Assembly (NCBI GenBank): GCA_004173475.1
Contig: SEBU01000002.1
Span: 372,001-436,000, forward strand
Origin: Gammaproteobacteria bacterium
Lineage (GTDB): Bacteria > Pseudomonadota > Gammaproteobacteria > Pseudomonadales > Cellvibrionaceae
Length of the DNA: 64,000 nucleotides
Direction of reading: 5' to 3'
In this document: in pieces, positions 56,942-64,000 of the stretch
Layout of the letters: each line of letters opens with the position of its first letter
Numbering within the stretch: position 1 is the stretch's first letter
The notes under the pieces: model-generated
What the model was told of the DNA's origin: nothing
Databases searched by the model: none
The model's input: only the letters and a program-made list of their open reading frames with translations
Made by a program: the position numbers and the translations under genes

Positions 56942-58315
56942 ATGTCATTTGCTACCCTCGGTCTAAACGCCGACATTCTTCGTGCTATCTCAGAAGAAGG
57001 TTATAGCTCGCCAACACCAATTCAGCTTCAAGCTATTCCAGCCGTACTTAAGGGCGGAGATATACTCGCGGGCGCTCAAACTGGAACAGGAAAAACCGCT
57101 GGTTTCACCCTGCCCCTGCTGCAGAAGCTCAGCGCTAATCCAAAGGTAGTCGCAGGCCGTCGCCCTGTACGTGCGCTTATTCTTACTCCGACTCGTGAAC
57201 TTGCGGCGCAAGTTTTTGAGAGCGTGCGCACCTACGGTAAATATTTGTCCCTTCGCTCAACTGTCGTATTCGGCGGCGTAAGCGCCAATCCACAAATGAT
57301 GAAATTACGCGGCGGCGTGGACATTCTCGTCGCTACGCCAGGGCGCTTGCTCGATTTGGTTCAGCAAAATGCGGTAAGTCTCAAAGAAGTTGAAGTTCTT
57401 GTACTTGATGAAGCCGATCGTATGTTGGATATGGGATTTATTCACGATATCAAACGCGTACTCGCTCTGCTCCCTAAACAACGTCAGAACTTATTATTTT
57501 CAGCAACTTTCTCGAATGAAATTAAAGAACTTGCCGATAAATTATTAAATAAACCCACCCTGATTGAAGTAGCTCGCCGCAACACAGCTAGCGAGCGTAT
57601 CGATCAAACCGTTCATCCTGTTGATCGCAATCGCAAACGTGAATTGCTGTCGCATTTAATTAAAGATGGAAATTGGCAACAGGTATTAATTTTCACTAGA
57701 ACCAAGCACGGCGCTAATAAATTAACAGAGCAATTAGCTAATGACGGTATCACTGCCGCTGCTATTCATGGCAATAAAAGTCAGGGCGCTCGCACCAAAG
57801 CATTGGATGATTTTAAACGCGGTAGCATTCGCGCGTTGGTTGCAACTGATATCGCAGCACGTGGAATCGATATTGATCAACTTCCTCACGTAGTTAATTA
57901 TGAATTACCTAATGTGCCGGAAGATTACGTGCATCGCATTGGACGTACCGGTCGCGCAGAAAGTGAAGGTATTGCGATCTCATTGGTGTGCGTAGATGAA
58001 GATAAATTTTTACGCGATATCGAAAAATTAATTAAGCGTGACATTCCAAAACAAATTCTTGCAGGGTTTGAGCCAGACCCGAGCATTCGCGCCGAGCCGA
58101 TTGTGTTAGGTCGTAGCATGACGATCGGTCGCAATAACAGTGGTGGAAATAATGGTGGAGCACGCAGACCTGCATTAGGAGCAAAACCGAAACCTAAAAC
58201 ATCGAGCGGACATAAACCCGCAAATGGTCAGCCTGTTGCAAAAAATCCTAACGGGAAACCACAAGGTGCAACTCGTAGAAGCAAACCGAAAAAGCCCGTT
58301 ATAAAGATGGGCTAG
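56942..58315 (+). CDS. rhlE: DEAD-box RNA helicase, RhlE type
   Basis: A 457-residue DEAD-box ATP-dependent RNA helicase. The Q motif is YSSPTPIQ, motif I AQTGTGKT, motif Ia [12 protein letters not shown] box [13 protein letters not shown], motif III FSATF and motif [13 protein letters not shown] basic, Gly/Asn-rich C-terminal tail (from about 390) is typical of RhlE and binds RNA. It probably remodels structured RNA at low temperature or in ribosome assembly. The structured leader and a dedicated terminator suggest its own regulated transcript. Confidence 0.92.
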   Translation: MSFATLGLNADILRAISEEGYSSPTPIQLQAIPAVLKGGDILAGAQTGTGKTAGFTLPLLQKLSANPKVVAGRRPVRALILTPTRELAAQVFESVRTYGKYLSLRSTVVFGGVSANPQMMKLRGGVDILVATPGRLLDLVQQNAVSLKEVEVLVLDEADRMLDMGFIHDIKRVLALLPKQRQNLLFSATFSNEIKELADKLLNKPTLIEVARRNTASERIDQTVHPVDRNRKRELLSHLIKDGNWQQVLIFTRTKHGANKLTEQLANDGITAAAIHGNKSQGARTKALDDFKRGSIRALVATDIAARGIDIDQLPHVVNYELPNVPEDYVHRIGRTGRAESEGIAISLVCVDEDKFLRDIEKLIKRDIPKQILAGFEPDPSIRAEPIVLGRSMTIGRNNSGGNNGGARRPALGAKPKPKTSSGHKPANGQPVAKNPNGKPQGATRRSKPKKPVIKMG

Positions 58316-58340
58316 CATTTAAAGAATTTCAGGACTCCAT

Positions 58341-58371
58341 AAAAAAACCGCTAGAAAATAGCGGTTTTTTT
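58341..58371. terminator. Bidirectional intrinsic terminator
   Basis: The stem AAAAAAACCGCTA / TAGCGGTTTTTTT has a five-base loop and A-run/T-run flanks. It lies between convergent rhlE and fleQ. Confidence 0.92.
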
Positions 58372-58387
58372 ATGGATAAATTATGTG

Positions 58388-59827
58388 TTACCGCTGTAAC
58401 TCATACTTCCGCATTTTTTCAACCAATGTAGTGCGGCGAATACAAAGTTTATCGGCGGCACGCGCAACAACTCCGCCGCAGTCATTAAGCGCTTGCTGAA
58501 TCAGGCTCATTTCCAAATTAGTAATGTATTCCCGCAAATCTATCCCTTGATCCGGTAGAAGTGGATTGTCATTCATATTGACGTAGCCGGTATTCGCATT
58601 AGTCGTCTCGGTAACTGGTGCGAAGTTTTCATCACTCACATCCACATGGCGATATTTAGCCGGCAAGTCTTGCACCCCAATCACCCCATAAGGATGAATA
58701 ATGGCCATACGCTCCACTAAATTTGCAAGCTCTCTAACGTTGCCACTCCACTCGTGTTGACAAAGCGACATAATGGCAGCGGAATTGAAACGAATTGAAC
58801 CGCGCTGCTCATTTTCCATGCGAGTAACCAATTCGTTTATCAGTAACGGAATGTCTTCCGAACGGTCTTTTAACGACGGCAGTTCGATGGGGAAAACATT
58901 CAGGCGATAATACAAATCTTCGCGAAATAAATTACTCGTGATCATTGAATCAAGATTGCGATGGGTCGCGGCAATAACGCGAACATCAACACTTTGTGTC
59001 TTATTGCTACCCACTCGCTCATAGCAACGTTCTTGCAACACGCGCAAAATTTTAACTTGCATATTGAGCGGCATATCGCCAATTTCATCTAGAAATAAAG
59101 TGCCACCCTCCGCCAACTCGAAACGCCCGGCACGCGAGTTTATAGCGCCAGTGAAAGCGCCTTTTTCATGACCGAATAATTCACTTTCCAATAGCTCTGC
59201 AGGAATTGCGCCGCAGTTAACGGGCACAAAAGGTTTGTCTCGTCTAGGTGAGTTGTAGTGAAGATTACGTGCAACGACTTCTTTACCTGTTCCTGATTCG
59301 CCAGTAATCAACACGGATACATCTTTTTCAGCAACCTGAGCCATCATTTCGCGAACGTTCTGTATTTCGCGGCTGGTACCTACCAAGCTGCGAAACAAAT
59401 GCACTGGACGACGCTGTGGTTGGCGCTTACTGCTAGATTGCGCTTCGCGATAAAGTTGCGCGCGATGTAAGGTGTCAATAAGTTTGTTGTAGGTAGGCGG
59501 AATAGTTAACGACGCTATTATCATATGGCGCAGCAGGTCTTCCAAATTCTCTTCACCTGCAGCATTTTCAGTCAAAACCACTGCAAGCTCGTCGTTCCAT
59601 TCGCGAATACTTTTTAAACATTGGTCAAGGCTTTGTCGGGATTGTGAAAAATCTCCGAGGAAAACTGCAATATAATCTTCTCCTTTATTCTCACTCTGTA
59701 CCAACTCTCGCCAGTTTTTGGAGTTAGCCGTGAGTGTCGTTTCACCTAAAAATTCTAGTAACACTTTTAAATCGTGTCGGCGCGATTCATTGTCATCTAT
59801 GACTAAAACCTTGTTGTTACGCCACAT
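58388..59827 (-). CDS. fleQ: Sigma-54-dependent flagellar master regulator FleQ
   Basis: A 479-residue FleQ, activator of flagellar class II genes and, in Pseudomonas, a c-di-GMP-controlled regulator of matrix genes. A receiver-like N-terminal domain is followed by the c-di-GMP motif LFRSLVG at 144-150, an AAA+ domain (Walker A GESGTGKE, sigma-54 loop GAFTGA) and a C-terminal Fis-type HTH. The receiver is probably not phosphorylated, as in other FleQ proteins. The ATG at 59825-59827 has AAAGG upstream; a TTG three codons earlier is less likely. It is preceded on the same strand by fliS and fliT. Confidence 0.94.
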   Translation of the reverse strand: MWRNNKVLVIDDNESRRHDLKVLLEFLGETTLTANSKNWRELVQSENKGEDYIAVFLGDFSQSRQSLDQCLKSIREWNDELAVVLTENAAGEENLEDLLRHMIIASLTIPPTYNKLIDTLHRAQLYREAQSSSKRQPQRRPVHLFRSLVGTSREIQNVREMMAQVAEKDVSVLITGESGTGKEVVARNLHYNSPRRDKPFVPVNCGAIPAELLESELFGHEKGAFTGAINSRAGRFELAEGGTLFLDEIGDMPLNMQVKILRVLQERCYERVGSNKTQSVDVRVIAATHRNLDSMITSNLFREDLYYRLNVFPIELPSLKDRSEDIPLLINELVTRMENEQRGSIRFNSAAIMSLCQHEWSGNVRELANLVERMAIIHPYGVIGVQDLPAKYRHVDVSDENFAPVTETTNANTGYVNMNDNPLLPDQGIDLREYITNLEMSLIQQALNDCGGVVARAADKLCIRRTTLVEKMRKYELQR

Positions 59828-60063
59828 GCCTATCAACCTTTTTTGGATTGCAAATTGTTTGCGTTTTGCGATATCAATCCGGAGTGCCGCCGGAGCTATG
59901 ACTATGTATGCTTAGGTTTAGACGAGGATATGAAGCGAGTCAAATTAATGGCAGGGACAAAGAAAAATATTTTTTTCGAAATTTGGCGGGATGATGATTT
60001 TTTGGCTGGAGTGTGCAAACAAGTTACAAGCGCTTAGCTTATAAGCGCCTAGATCAACCTGGA

Positions 60064-60468
60064 TTAAAGTTGTGATTGTTGCTCGATGCCGTCCCAACCT
60101 GACTTAATTGTTTTCATTAAATCGATGACTTCTTCAATGACTTCGGATTTATTGTAGGTCGATGCTTCTAATAACCGTCGGCCCATATAGTCGTAAAGCC
60201 CATCGAGTCGCTCTGGCAAATCGCTGTTTTCAACGTCCATATTTAATGAGCTGCGTAAACCGGAGATAATTGCCATTGCTTTACCAATCAAAACTCCTTT
60301 GGTCGCAGAATCACCGCGATCCATTGCCGCCTTCGCACCTTTCAACCTATCTAAAGTACCGTCCATTAATAATTGGATCAAACGATGCGGGCTGGCATTG
60401 TTAATTTGAGTTTCCAGACCCAGTTGACGGTATTGCTTAAGGGCTTCTTGCGAATTGTAATTTGACAA
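60064..60468 (-). CDS. fliS: Flagellar export chaperone FliS (second copy)
   Basis: A 134-residue FliS, which binds unpolymerised flagellin and keeps it export-competent. The family pattern ASPHRLIQLLMDGTLDRLKGAK, a central helix around K-A-M-A-I-I-S-G-L and the LPERLDGLYDYMGRRLLEA block are present. The start is a TTG at 60466-60468: AGGAG lies eight bases upstream and no in-frame ATG is nearby. It is the third gene of the fliS-fliT-fliS unit and is followed after 236 bases by fleQ. Confidence 0.93.
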   Translation of the reverse strand: MSNYNSQEALKQYRQLGLETQINNASPHRLIQLLMDGTLDRLKGAKAAMDRGDSATKGVLIGKAMAIISGLRSSLNMDVENSDLPERLDGLYDYMGRRLLEASTYNKSEVIEEVIDLMKTIKSGWDGIEQQSQL

Positions 60469-60525
60469 TCTGAGCGCTCCTGTGCTGGCTGAGCTGTTAG
60501 TTATAACGCTAAGCCTAGCACTAAA

Positions 60526-60801
60526 TCAATGAGCCATTGAAGCAACTTCGCGCTTACATTGAACAATGAGGTTTGCATAAACACCTTTTAACTCACCCAG
60601 GGCCGCTGCAAGCGCCTGCTTATTCTCTTGATTGGCCTCTATTACTTTGTCGATCAACACCGCACAAGCTTGATCAAGTCTTCGCACCTGCGACCAATTT
60701 TCTTCGGCGAGCGCCTTATTCAAATCTTTTTGGAGCTGGCGTACATGCAGTAGGCCAGCCTCACCTGCATAACTGGCAGGTGTTACCAAACGTAGTTGCA
60801 T
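60526..60801 (-). CDS. fliT: FliT-like flagellar protein
   Basis: A 91-residue helical protein in the position and size of FliT, the chaperone for the filament cap protein FliD and, in enterics, a modulator of FlhDC. The ATG at 60799-60801 has GAGG upstream and follows the fliS stop by one base (TGATATG), so translation is probably coupled. The sequence has few family landmarks; the assignment rests mainly on the gene order. Confidence 0.75.
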   Translation of the reverse strand: MQLRLVTPASYAGEAGLLHVRQLQKDLNKALAEENWSQVRRLDQACAVLIDKVIEANQENKQALAAALGELKGVYANLIVQCKREVASMAH

Positions 60802-60802
60802 A

Positions 60803-61192
60803 TCAAGATACCTCACTTGCAATAGCGTCCCACCCGGTTTTAAGTTCACCCAAAAGACGACCGCACTCGTCGAGAATATCGGGGTTATTATCCAGGTTGG
60901 CTTTTATCAGACGACGCACAATATAGTCATAGAGGCTGTCTAAACTTGCAGCGAGGTTACCGCCCTCCCTGTCGTTAAGGCTGCCCTGTAATCCACCCAC
61001 TATATTGATTGCCTTTCCTATCAACTCGCCCTTGCGAGCAATTTGGTTTTGTTTCATAGCGCCTTTTGCCTGCGCTATACGTTCTAATGCACCTTCGAAC
61101 AACATTTGAATTAAACGATGGGGAGATGCGTCAACGATATTGGTTTGTGTTTTTAGGGATGAGTAATGCTGCGCTGCCTGGTATGCGTTCAT
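60803..61192 (-). CDS. fliS: Flagellar export chaperone FliS (first copy)
   Basis: A 129-residue FliS, with the same architecture as the second copy: ASPHRLIQMLFEGALERIAQAKGAM and LAASLDSLYDYIVRRLIKANL. It is the first gene after a good sigma-28 promoter. fliD, which normally precedes fliS in related genomes, is not in this window. The two FliS proteins are clearly related but not near-identical, suggesting an older duplication with possible division of flagellin substrates. Confidence 0.93.
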   Translation of the reverse strand: MNAYQAAQHYSSLKTQTNIVDASPHRLIQMLFEGALERIAQAKGAMKQNQIARKGELIGKAINIVGGLQGSLNDREGGNLAASLDSLYDYIVRRLIKANLDNNPDILDECGRLLGELKTGWDAIASEVS

Positions 61193-61246
61193 AAAACGTC
61201 TCTCATCATAAGTATAAGTTATTGGCTTGTTTACTTGCCTAACAAC

Positions 61247-61273
61247 TTAACGGCAGCGGTTGTGATTTCTTTA
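61247..61273 (-). promoter_or_regulatory. Sigma-28 (FliA) promoter of the fliS-fliT-fliS unit
   Basis: On the minus strand TAAA-N15-GCCGTTAA matches the flagellar sigma-28 consensus TAAA-N15-GCCGATAA with one mismatch and the exact spacing. It lies about 55 bases upstream of the first fliS start codon, which fits a late flagellar gene. Confidence 0.75.
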
Positions 61274-61400
61274 GAGGGTCGAGAAAAACAAATAGAAAAG
61301 TCTATTTAAATTATTTCAGGCGACAGATGCCCGGAACATAATTTCGGTTTATGATGTCAAAAATTAAGTTCCGTCTCCCCCCGCAACCTTAAGGAATTCT

Positions 61401-61733
61401 ATGAAATTGATTGTCGGTTTGGCATTACCACTCTTCCTGGTTTTATCCATATCGGTTAAGGCCGAATCGCTTCATTGCAAGAACGATATAGTAGATATTG
61501 GTGACACCAAAATCGACGTTTTACGTATGTGCGGCGAGCCTTCTTTTAAAGACACCTTCTGCGAAAAAGTACCCTACAGAATCAAACAAAACGATGGCAA
61601 CTATAGTTTGACTGAGCGCTGTCAAAACATTGAAATGTGGACCTACAATCCTGGTAAAGGTCAGTTTTGGACTAATTTGTATTTTGAAGAGGGTAAACTT
61701 CGCGAAATGAAATATGGCGATCGCGTCGAATAA
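61401..61733 (+). CDS. DUF2845 exported protein
   Basis: A 110-residue protein with a signal peptide (about 1-21, ending V-K-A). The mature part shows GDTKIDVLRMCGEPSF, which is the DUF2845 pattern and resembles the SmpA/BamE-type fold, followed by MWTYNPGKGQFWTNLYFEEGKL. Four cysteines in the mature protein suggest disulfides. Function is unknown. AAGGAATTCT precedes the ATG. It is divergent from the fliS unit and convergent with the cyclic-nucleotide-binding gene across a terminator. Confidence 0.85.
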   Translation: MKLIVGLALPLFLVLSISVKAESLHCKNDIVDIGDTKIDVLRMCGEPSFKDTFCEKVPYRIKQNDGNYSLTERCQNIEMWTYNPGKGQFWTNLYFEEGKLREMKYGDRVE

Positions 61734-61752
61734 AAACTGATAACCTACTTTT

Positions 61753-61786
61753 AAAAAAAAGACCGCGCTAGCGGTCTTTTTTTTAA
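61753..61786. terminator. Bidirectional intrinsic terminator
   Basis: The stem AAAAAAGACCGC / GCGGTCTTTTTT has a four-base loop and A-run/T-run flanks. It lies between the convergent DUF2845 and cyclic-nucleotide-binding genes. Confidence 0.9.
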
Positions 61787-61795
61787 AATTTACGA

Positions 61796-62929
61796 TTACT
61801 GCCCTTTGTGAGCTTGCCCATCACGGAGTACATAGTTAGATCGGTTATCCAACAAGTGGCGCCAACGCGAATGGCCAAAAAGATGAGCGCAATCGTCGAG
61901 CGCCAATGCCTGATAACCTTGTTGTGTTAGCAAATGCGCGGCCGCGCGACTTCTGCGTCCGGTATCGCAGTAAAAAATATAGGCGCGGTTTTTATCCAGC
62001 ATGCGCGATTTAATACCTAACAAATTAAGCGGAATATTTACTGCGGACTGCATATGTAGTTCTGCGTATTCTTCTTCGTTGCGAACATCAACAGCAACAG
62101 CACCTGCTGCAAGTTGTTCTGAGTACGCTTCTAAAGAAATGGACGCTACCTGAGGTTCTTTAAGTAATCGATAAAAATCTTGTTTGTCCAGACGCATTAA
62201 AACGCCGTCCGTGAGCATAATGACAGACGCATTGCGAGGAGCTTCGTTCACTAAGGCGTCTTCACCAAAACACCGCCCTACTCCAACGGTTGCTAAAAGT
62301 TGGCGCCCAGTTTCGTTATGACGCCAAACTTCAGCATCGCCTTCTTTTAAAAAATAACATTGATCGCCTAGCTCGCCTTGACGAATAACAACATCCCCGG
62401 CGTATACAACTTGCGGCGTCAAACGAGAAAAAATTTCTTCAACATTGATGGGTGGGACTTTAAAAAATAAATTGGATTTTAAAACTGTCATCATCCAATC
62501 AATATCTTCGTCCAAATCTCGCTGACGCGAAATATTAAGTTGAAGGTAATCAGCAACCTGACTCCACGCCATTAATTTGTCCAAACGATCACTATCAAGA
62601 CGCAAAATGCTGCAGTCAGATTCTGCTGTAGCGGTTACCCTGCGTGGTTGATGATGCGCTATAGGAAGTAAGCTTGACCGACCATTCACAATAGTCGTCA
62701 TATTATTCTCATCGACAAGGCTTACATTTCCATGCAATAGATAAACATGATGAGCATCATAACTACCGCGTACGAAAATAGTTTGGCCTGCGCAGATAAC
62801 GTCAGTTTCCGAATTACTCAACAATTCCAACAAATGCGCTTCACTCATGTCTTTGAGCGGAACTAGCGTACGAGTCAAGGATAAGTCGAACTCAGCACGT
62901 AATGTTGGTAAATGTTTTCGCGGTTGCAT
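61796..62929 (-). CDS. Protein with two cyclic-nucleotide-binding domains and a rhodanese domain
   Basis: A 377-residue protein. The first cyclic-nucleotide-binding domain (about 20-135) is degenerate. The second (about 150-250) keeps the phosphate-binding pattern FGEDALVNEAPRNAS. A C-terminal rhodanese domain (about 265-355) has an active-site Cys in FYCDTGRRSR, the loop size of a single-domain sulfurtransferase. No DNA-binding domain is present, so this is not a CRP-type regulator. A cNMP-controlled sulfur transfer or redox function is a reasonable guess. It is 53 bases downstream of the PLP enzyme gene on the same strand. Confidence 0.88.
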   Translation of the reverse strand: MQPRKHLPTLRAEFDLSLTRTLVPLKDMSEAHLLELLSNSETDVICAGQTIFVRGSYDAHHVYLLHGNVSLVDENNMTTIVNGRSSLLPIAHHQPRRVTATAESDCSILRLDSDRLDKLMAWSQVADYLQLNISRQRDLDEDIDWMMTVLKSNLFFKVPPINVEEIFSRLTPQVVYAGDVVIRQGELGDQCYFLKEGDAEVWRHNETGRQLLATVGVGRCFGEDALVNEAPRNASVIMLTDGVLMRLDKQDFYRLLKEPQVASISLEAYSEQLAAGAVAVDVRNEEEYAELHMQSAVNIPLNLLGIKSRMLDKNRAYIFYCDTGRRSRAAAHLLTQQGYQALALDDCAHLFGHSRWRHLLDNRSNYVLRDGQAHKGQ

Positions 62930-62982
62930 AGTTACTTCCTTTGCTTTGCAGCAATAATCACAATAACGCCCAGCGCATAAAT

Positions 62983-63936
62983 CTATAGGTTAAAACCACG
63001 TCGCCCTTGTAACCCGCCAGTATGGATCAAGATAAGCCGGCTGCCACTGGGCCAATAATTTTTCAACATCAGTTGCGCAACGCCCCAACACATTTTTAGC
63101 GTATATACAGGATCAAGTTGTATTCCTGTATCACTCTCGAATTCGCGCATAAACTTATGTAGAAACGGTGGTAATTTTTTCGCGTAGCCTCCGCAGTGAT
63201 AACCGCTGATTAAACGCCAATTGCTTGAAACGTTATTAATCGATTGTTGGTAATCACAAACTTGTTCACCTAAAACACCGCTACCTTTAAGCACCGAGAA
63301 ACCTAATACATTCGCAACCGGATAAGATTCGTGTGTATTTACGAGTCCTGCGGCGACGCCTGCGAGGGTGTTCGCGGTTCCTGCAGCCAAACAAATAGAA
63401 GTATAGTCACCTTTTACTGCTTGTCTTATCGCATTTCCGATTACCCTTGCGCCTTGAACACCGTAGGCATTTGCGCCACCTTCCGGGATCTCAAAAAAAT
63501 CACCGTACAAGTTTTCCAACTCTCGGTTTAACTCCAGCGAACAATTGTTGCGATAATCTGACCGCGATATGAAATGTAATCTCATACCGGCAGATTCTGC
63601 ATCCAGAAGTGTTGGACTCAAAACCTTCGGACGCTCACCACGAATTACGCCAACTGCATTAAATCCATACAATTTCGCTGCCATAGCCGTAGCGTGAATA
63701 TGATTTGAATAGGCACCACCGTAAGTTACTAGTTGTTGCTGCCCTAAATTCCGCGCCGCATGTAAATTATAAAAAAGTTTATAAAATTTATTGCCGCTTA
63801 AATAGGCATCAATAAGATCATCGCGCCTGAAAAGAATCTCAATTCCTTTTTTTTCCGCTAAGGGCCATGAAACTTCTTGCAACTGAATTTCGTTTGCTCG
63901 CGTTAGAAATTCGTCTTCGGATATCAGGTGAATCAA
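62983..63936 (-). CDS. PLP-dependent D-cysteine desulfhydrase / ACC deaminase family enzyme
   Basis: A 317-residue fold-type II PLP enzyme of the 1-aminocyclopropane-1-carboxylate deaminase/D-cysteine desulfhydrase group. The PLP lysine sits in LSGNKFYKL near residue 50, followed by QLVTYGGAYSNH and a CLAAGTANTLAG phosphate loop. The substrate cannot be told from sequence; D-cysteine desulfhydrase is more common in this lineage. No in-frame ATG is available; the start appears to be a TTG at 63934-63936. It lies upstream of the rhodanese protein, which could handle the sulfide released. Confidence 0.85.
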   Translation of the reverse strand: MIHLISEDEFLTRANEIQLQEVSWPLAEKKGIEILFRRDDLIDAYLSGNKFYKLFYNLHAARNLGQQQLVTYGGAYSNHIHATAMAAKLYGFNAVGVIRGERPKVLSPTLLDAESAGMRLHFISRSDYRNNCSLELNRELENLYGDFFEIPEGGANAYGVQGARVIGNAIRQAVKGDYTSICLAAGTANTLAGVAAGLVNTHESYPVANVLGFSVLKGSGVLGEQVCDYQQSINNVSSNWRLISGYHCGGYAKKLPPFLHKFMREFESDTGIQLDPVYTLKMCWGVAQLMLKNYWPSGSRLILIHTGGLQGRRGFNL

Positions 63937-64000
63937 TATTCTACAACCATAAAAACTTATCGTTCAGATACTAACTTGTAAGAGATCAATTGGTGATGCT

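Noticed and set aside
59843-60037. Small plus-strand frames between fleQ and the second fliS
   Set aside because: They have no ribosome site or recognisable domain, and the gap is better read as the fleQ promoter region.

Overview
The window reads as a chromosomal segment of a gammaproteobacterium, most likely Cellvibrio or a close relative (Cellvibrionaceae). The main clues are a secreted GH51 arabinofuranosidase, serine-rich linkers, a polar-flagellum regulator of the FleQ type next to fliS/fliT, the EarP/EF-P(Arg32) pair, RMF, and the 180-kDa class NAD-glutamate dehydrogenase. Base composition is AT-leaning and even throughout. I found no insertion sequence, prophage, CRISPR array, rRNA or tRNA. 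This assignment is inference from gene content, not a database match.

Layout. 1-2.1 kb: two lipoprotein genes on the minus strand, one a likely zinc metallopeptidase. 2.1-7.2 kb: tRNA modification and housekeeping (cmoM and a MazG-like pyrophosphohydrolase, divergent from a GIY-YIG protein, tapT and an M16C peptidase). 7.3-10.7 kb: a PP2C phosphatase with a membrane Ser/Thr kinase carrying PEGA and formylglycine-enzyme-like domains. 11-13.3 kb: Tat-exported GH51 enzyme. 13.3-18 kb: RsmB-like methyltransferase, an HTTM-like membrane protein with a partner, uvrB. 18-21 kb: LysR regulator divergent from azoR-phhB-pirin. 21-26.3 kb: a secreted/membrane pair, an ABC exporter, a Pit phosphate transporter, a DUF2058 protein. 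26.4-28.2 kb: earP-efp. 28.4-32.4 kb: small exported protein, membrane serine hydrolase, LytS-like kinase and LytTR regulator. 32.6-41.8 kb: rlmKL, rmf, pyrD, DUF2835, NAD-GDH. 42-49.4 kb: the complete MoxR/DUF58/DUF4381/BatA/BatB-C/BatD aerotolerance-type operon. 49.6-58.3 kb: miscellaneous genes, a candidate structured RNA near 51.9 kb, an AsmA protein, two small enzymes and a RhlE-type helicase with a structured leader. 58.4-61.3 kb: fliS-fliT-fliS-fleQ behind a good sigma-28 promoter. 61.4-64 kb: a DUF2845 protein, a double cyclic-nucleotide/rhodanese protein and a PLP desulfhydrase/deaminase.

Genes that clearly work together are: EarP rhamnosylating EF-P at Arg32; the PP2C/kinase pair as opposing enzymes; the overlapping LytS/LytTR pair probably linked to the adjacent hydrolase; the Bat operon as a membrane MoxR-VWA assembly; and the flagellar chaperones with FleQ. 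Strong bidirectional terminators separate most convergent genes. The least explained items are the 18-bp-helix RNA candidate at 51.86-51.99 kb, the kinase with a degenerate FGE domain, and the hydrolase/LytTR cassette.
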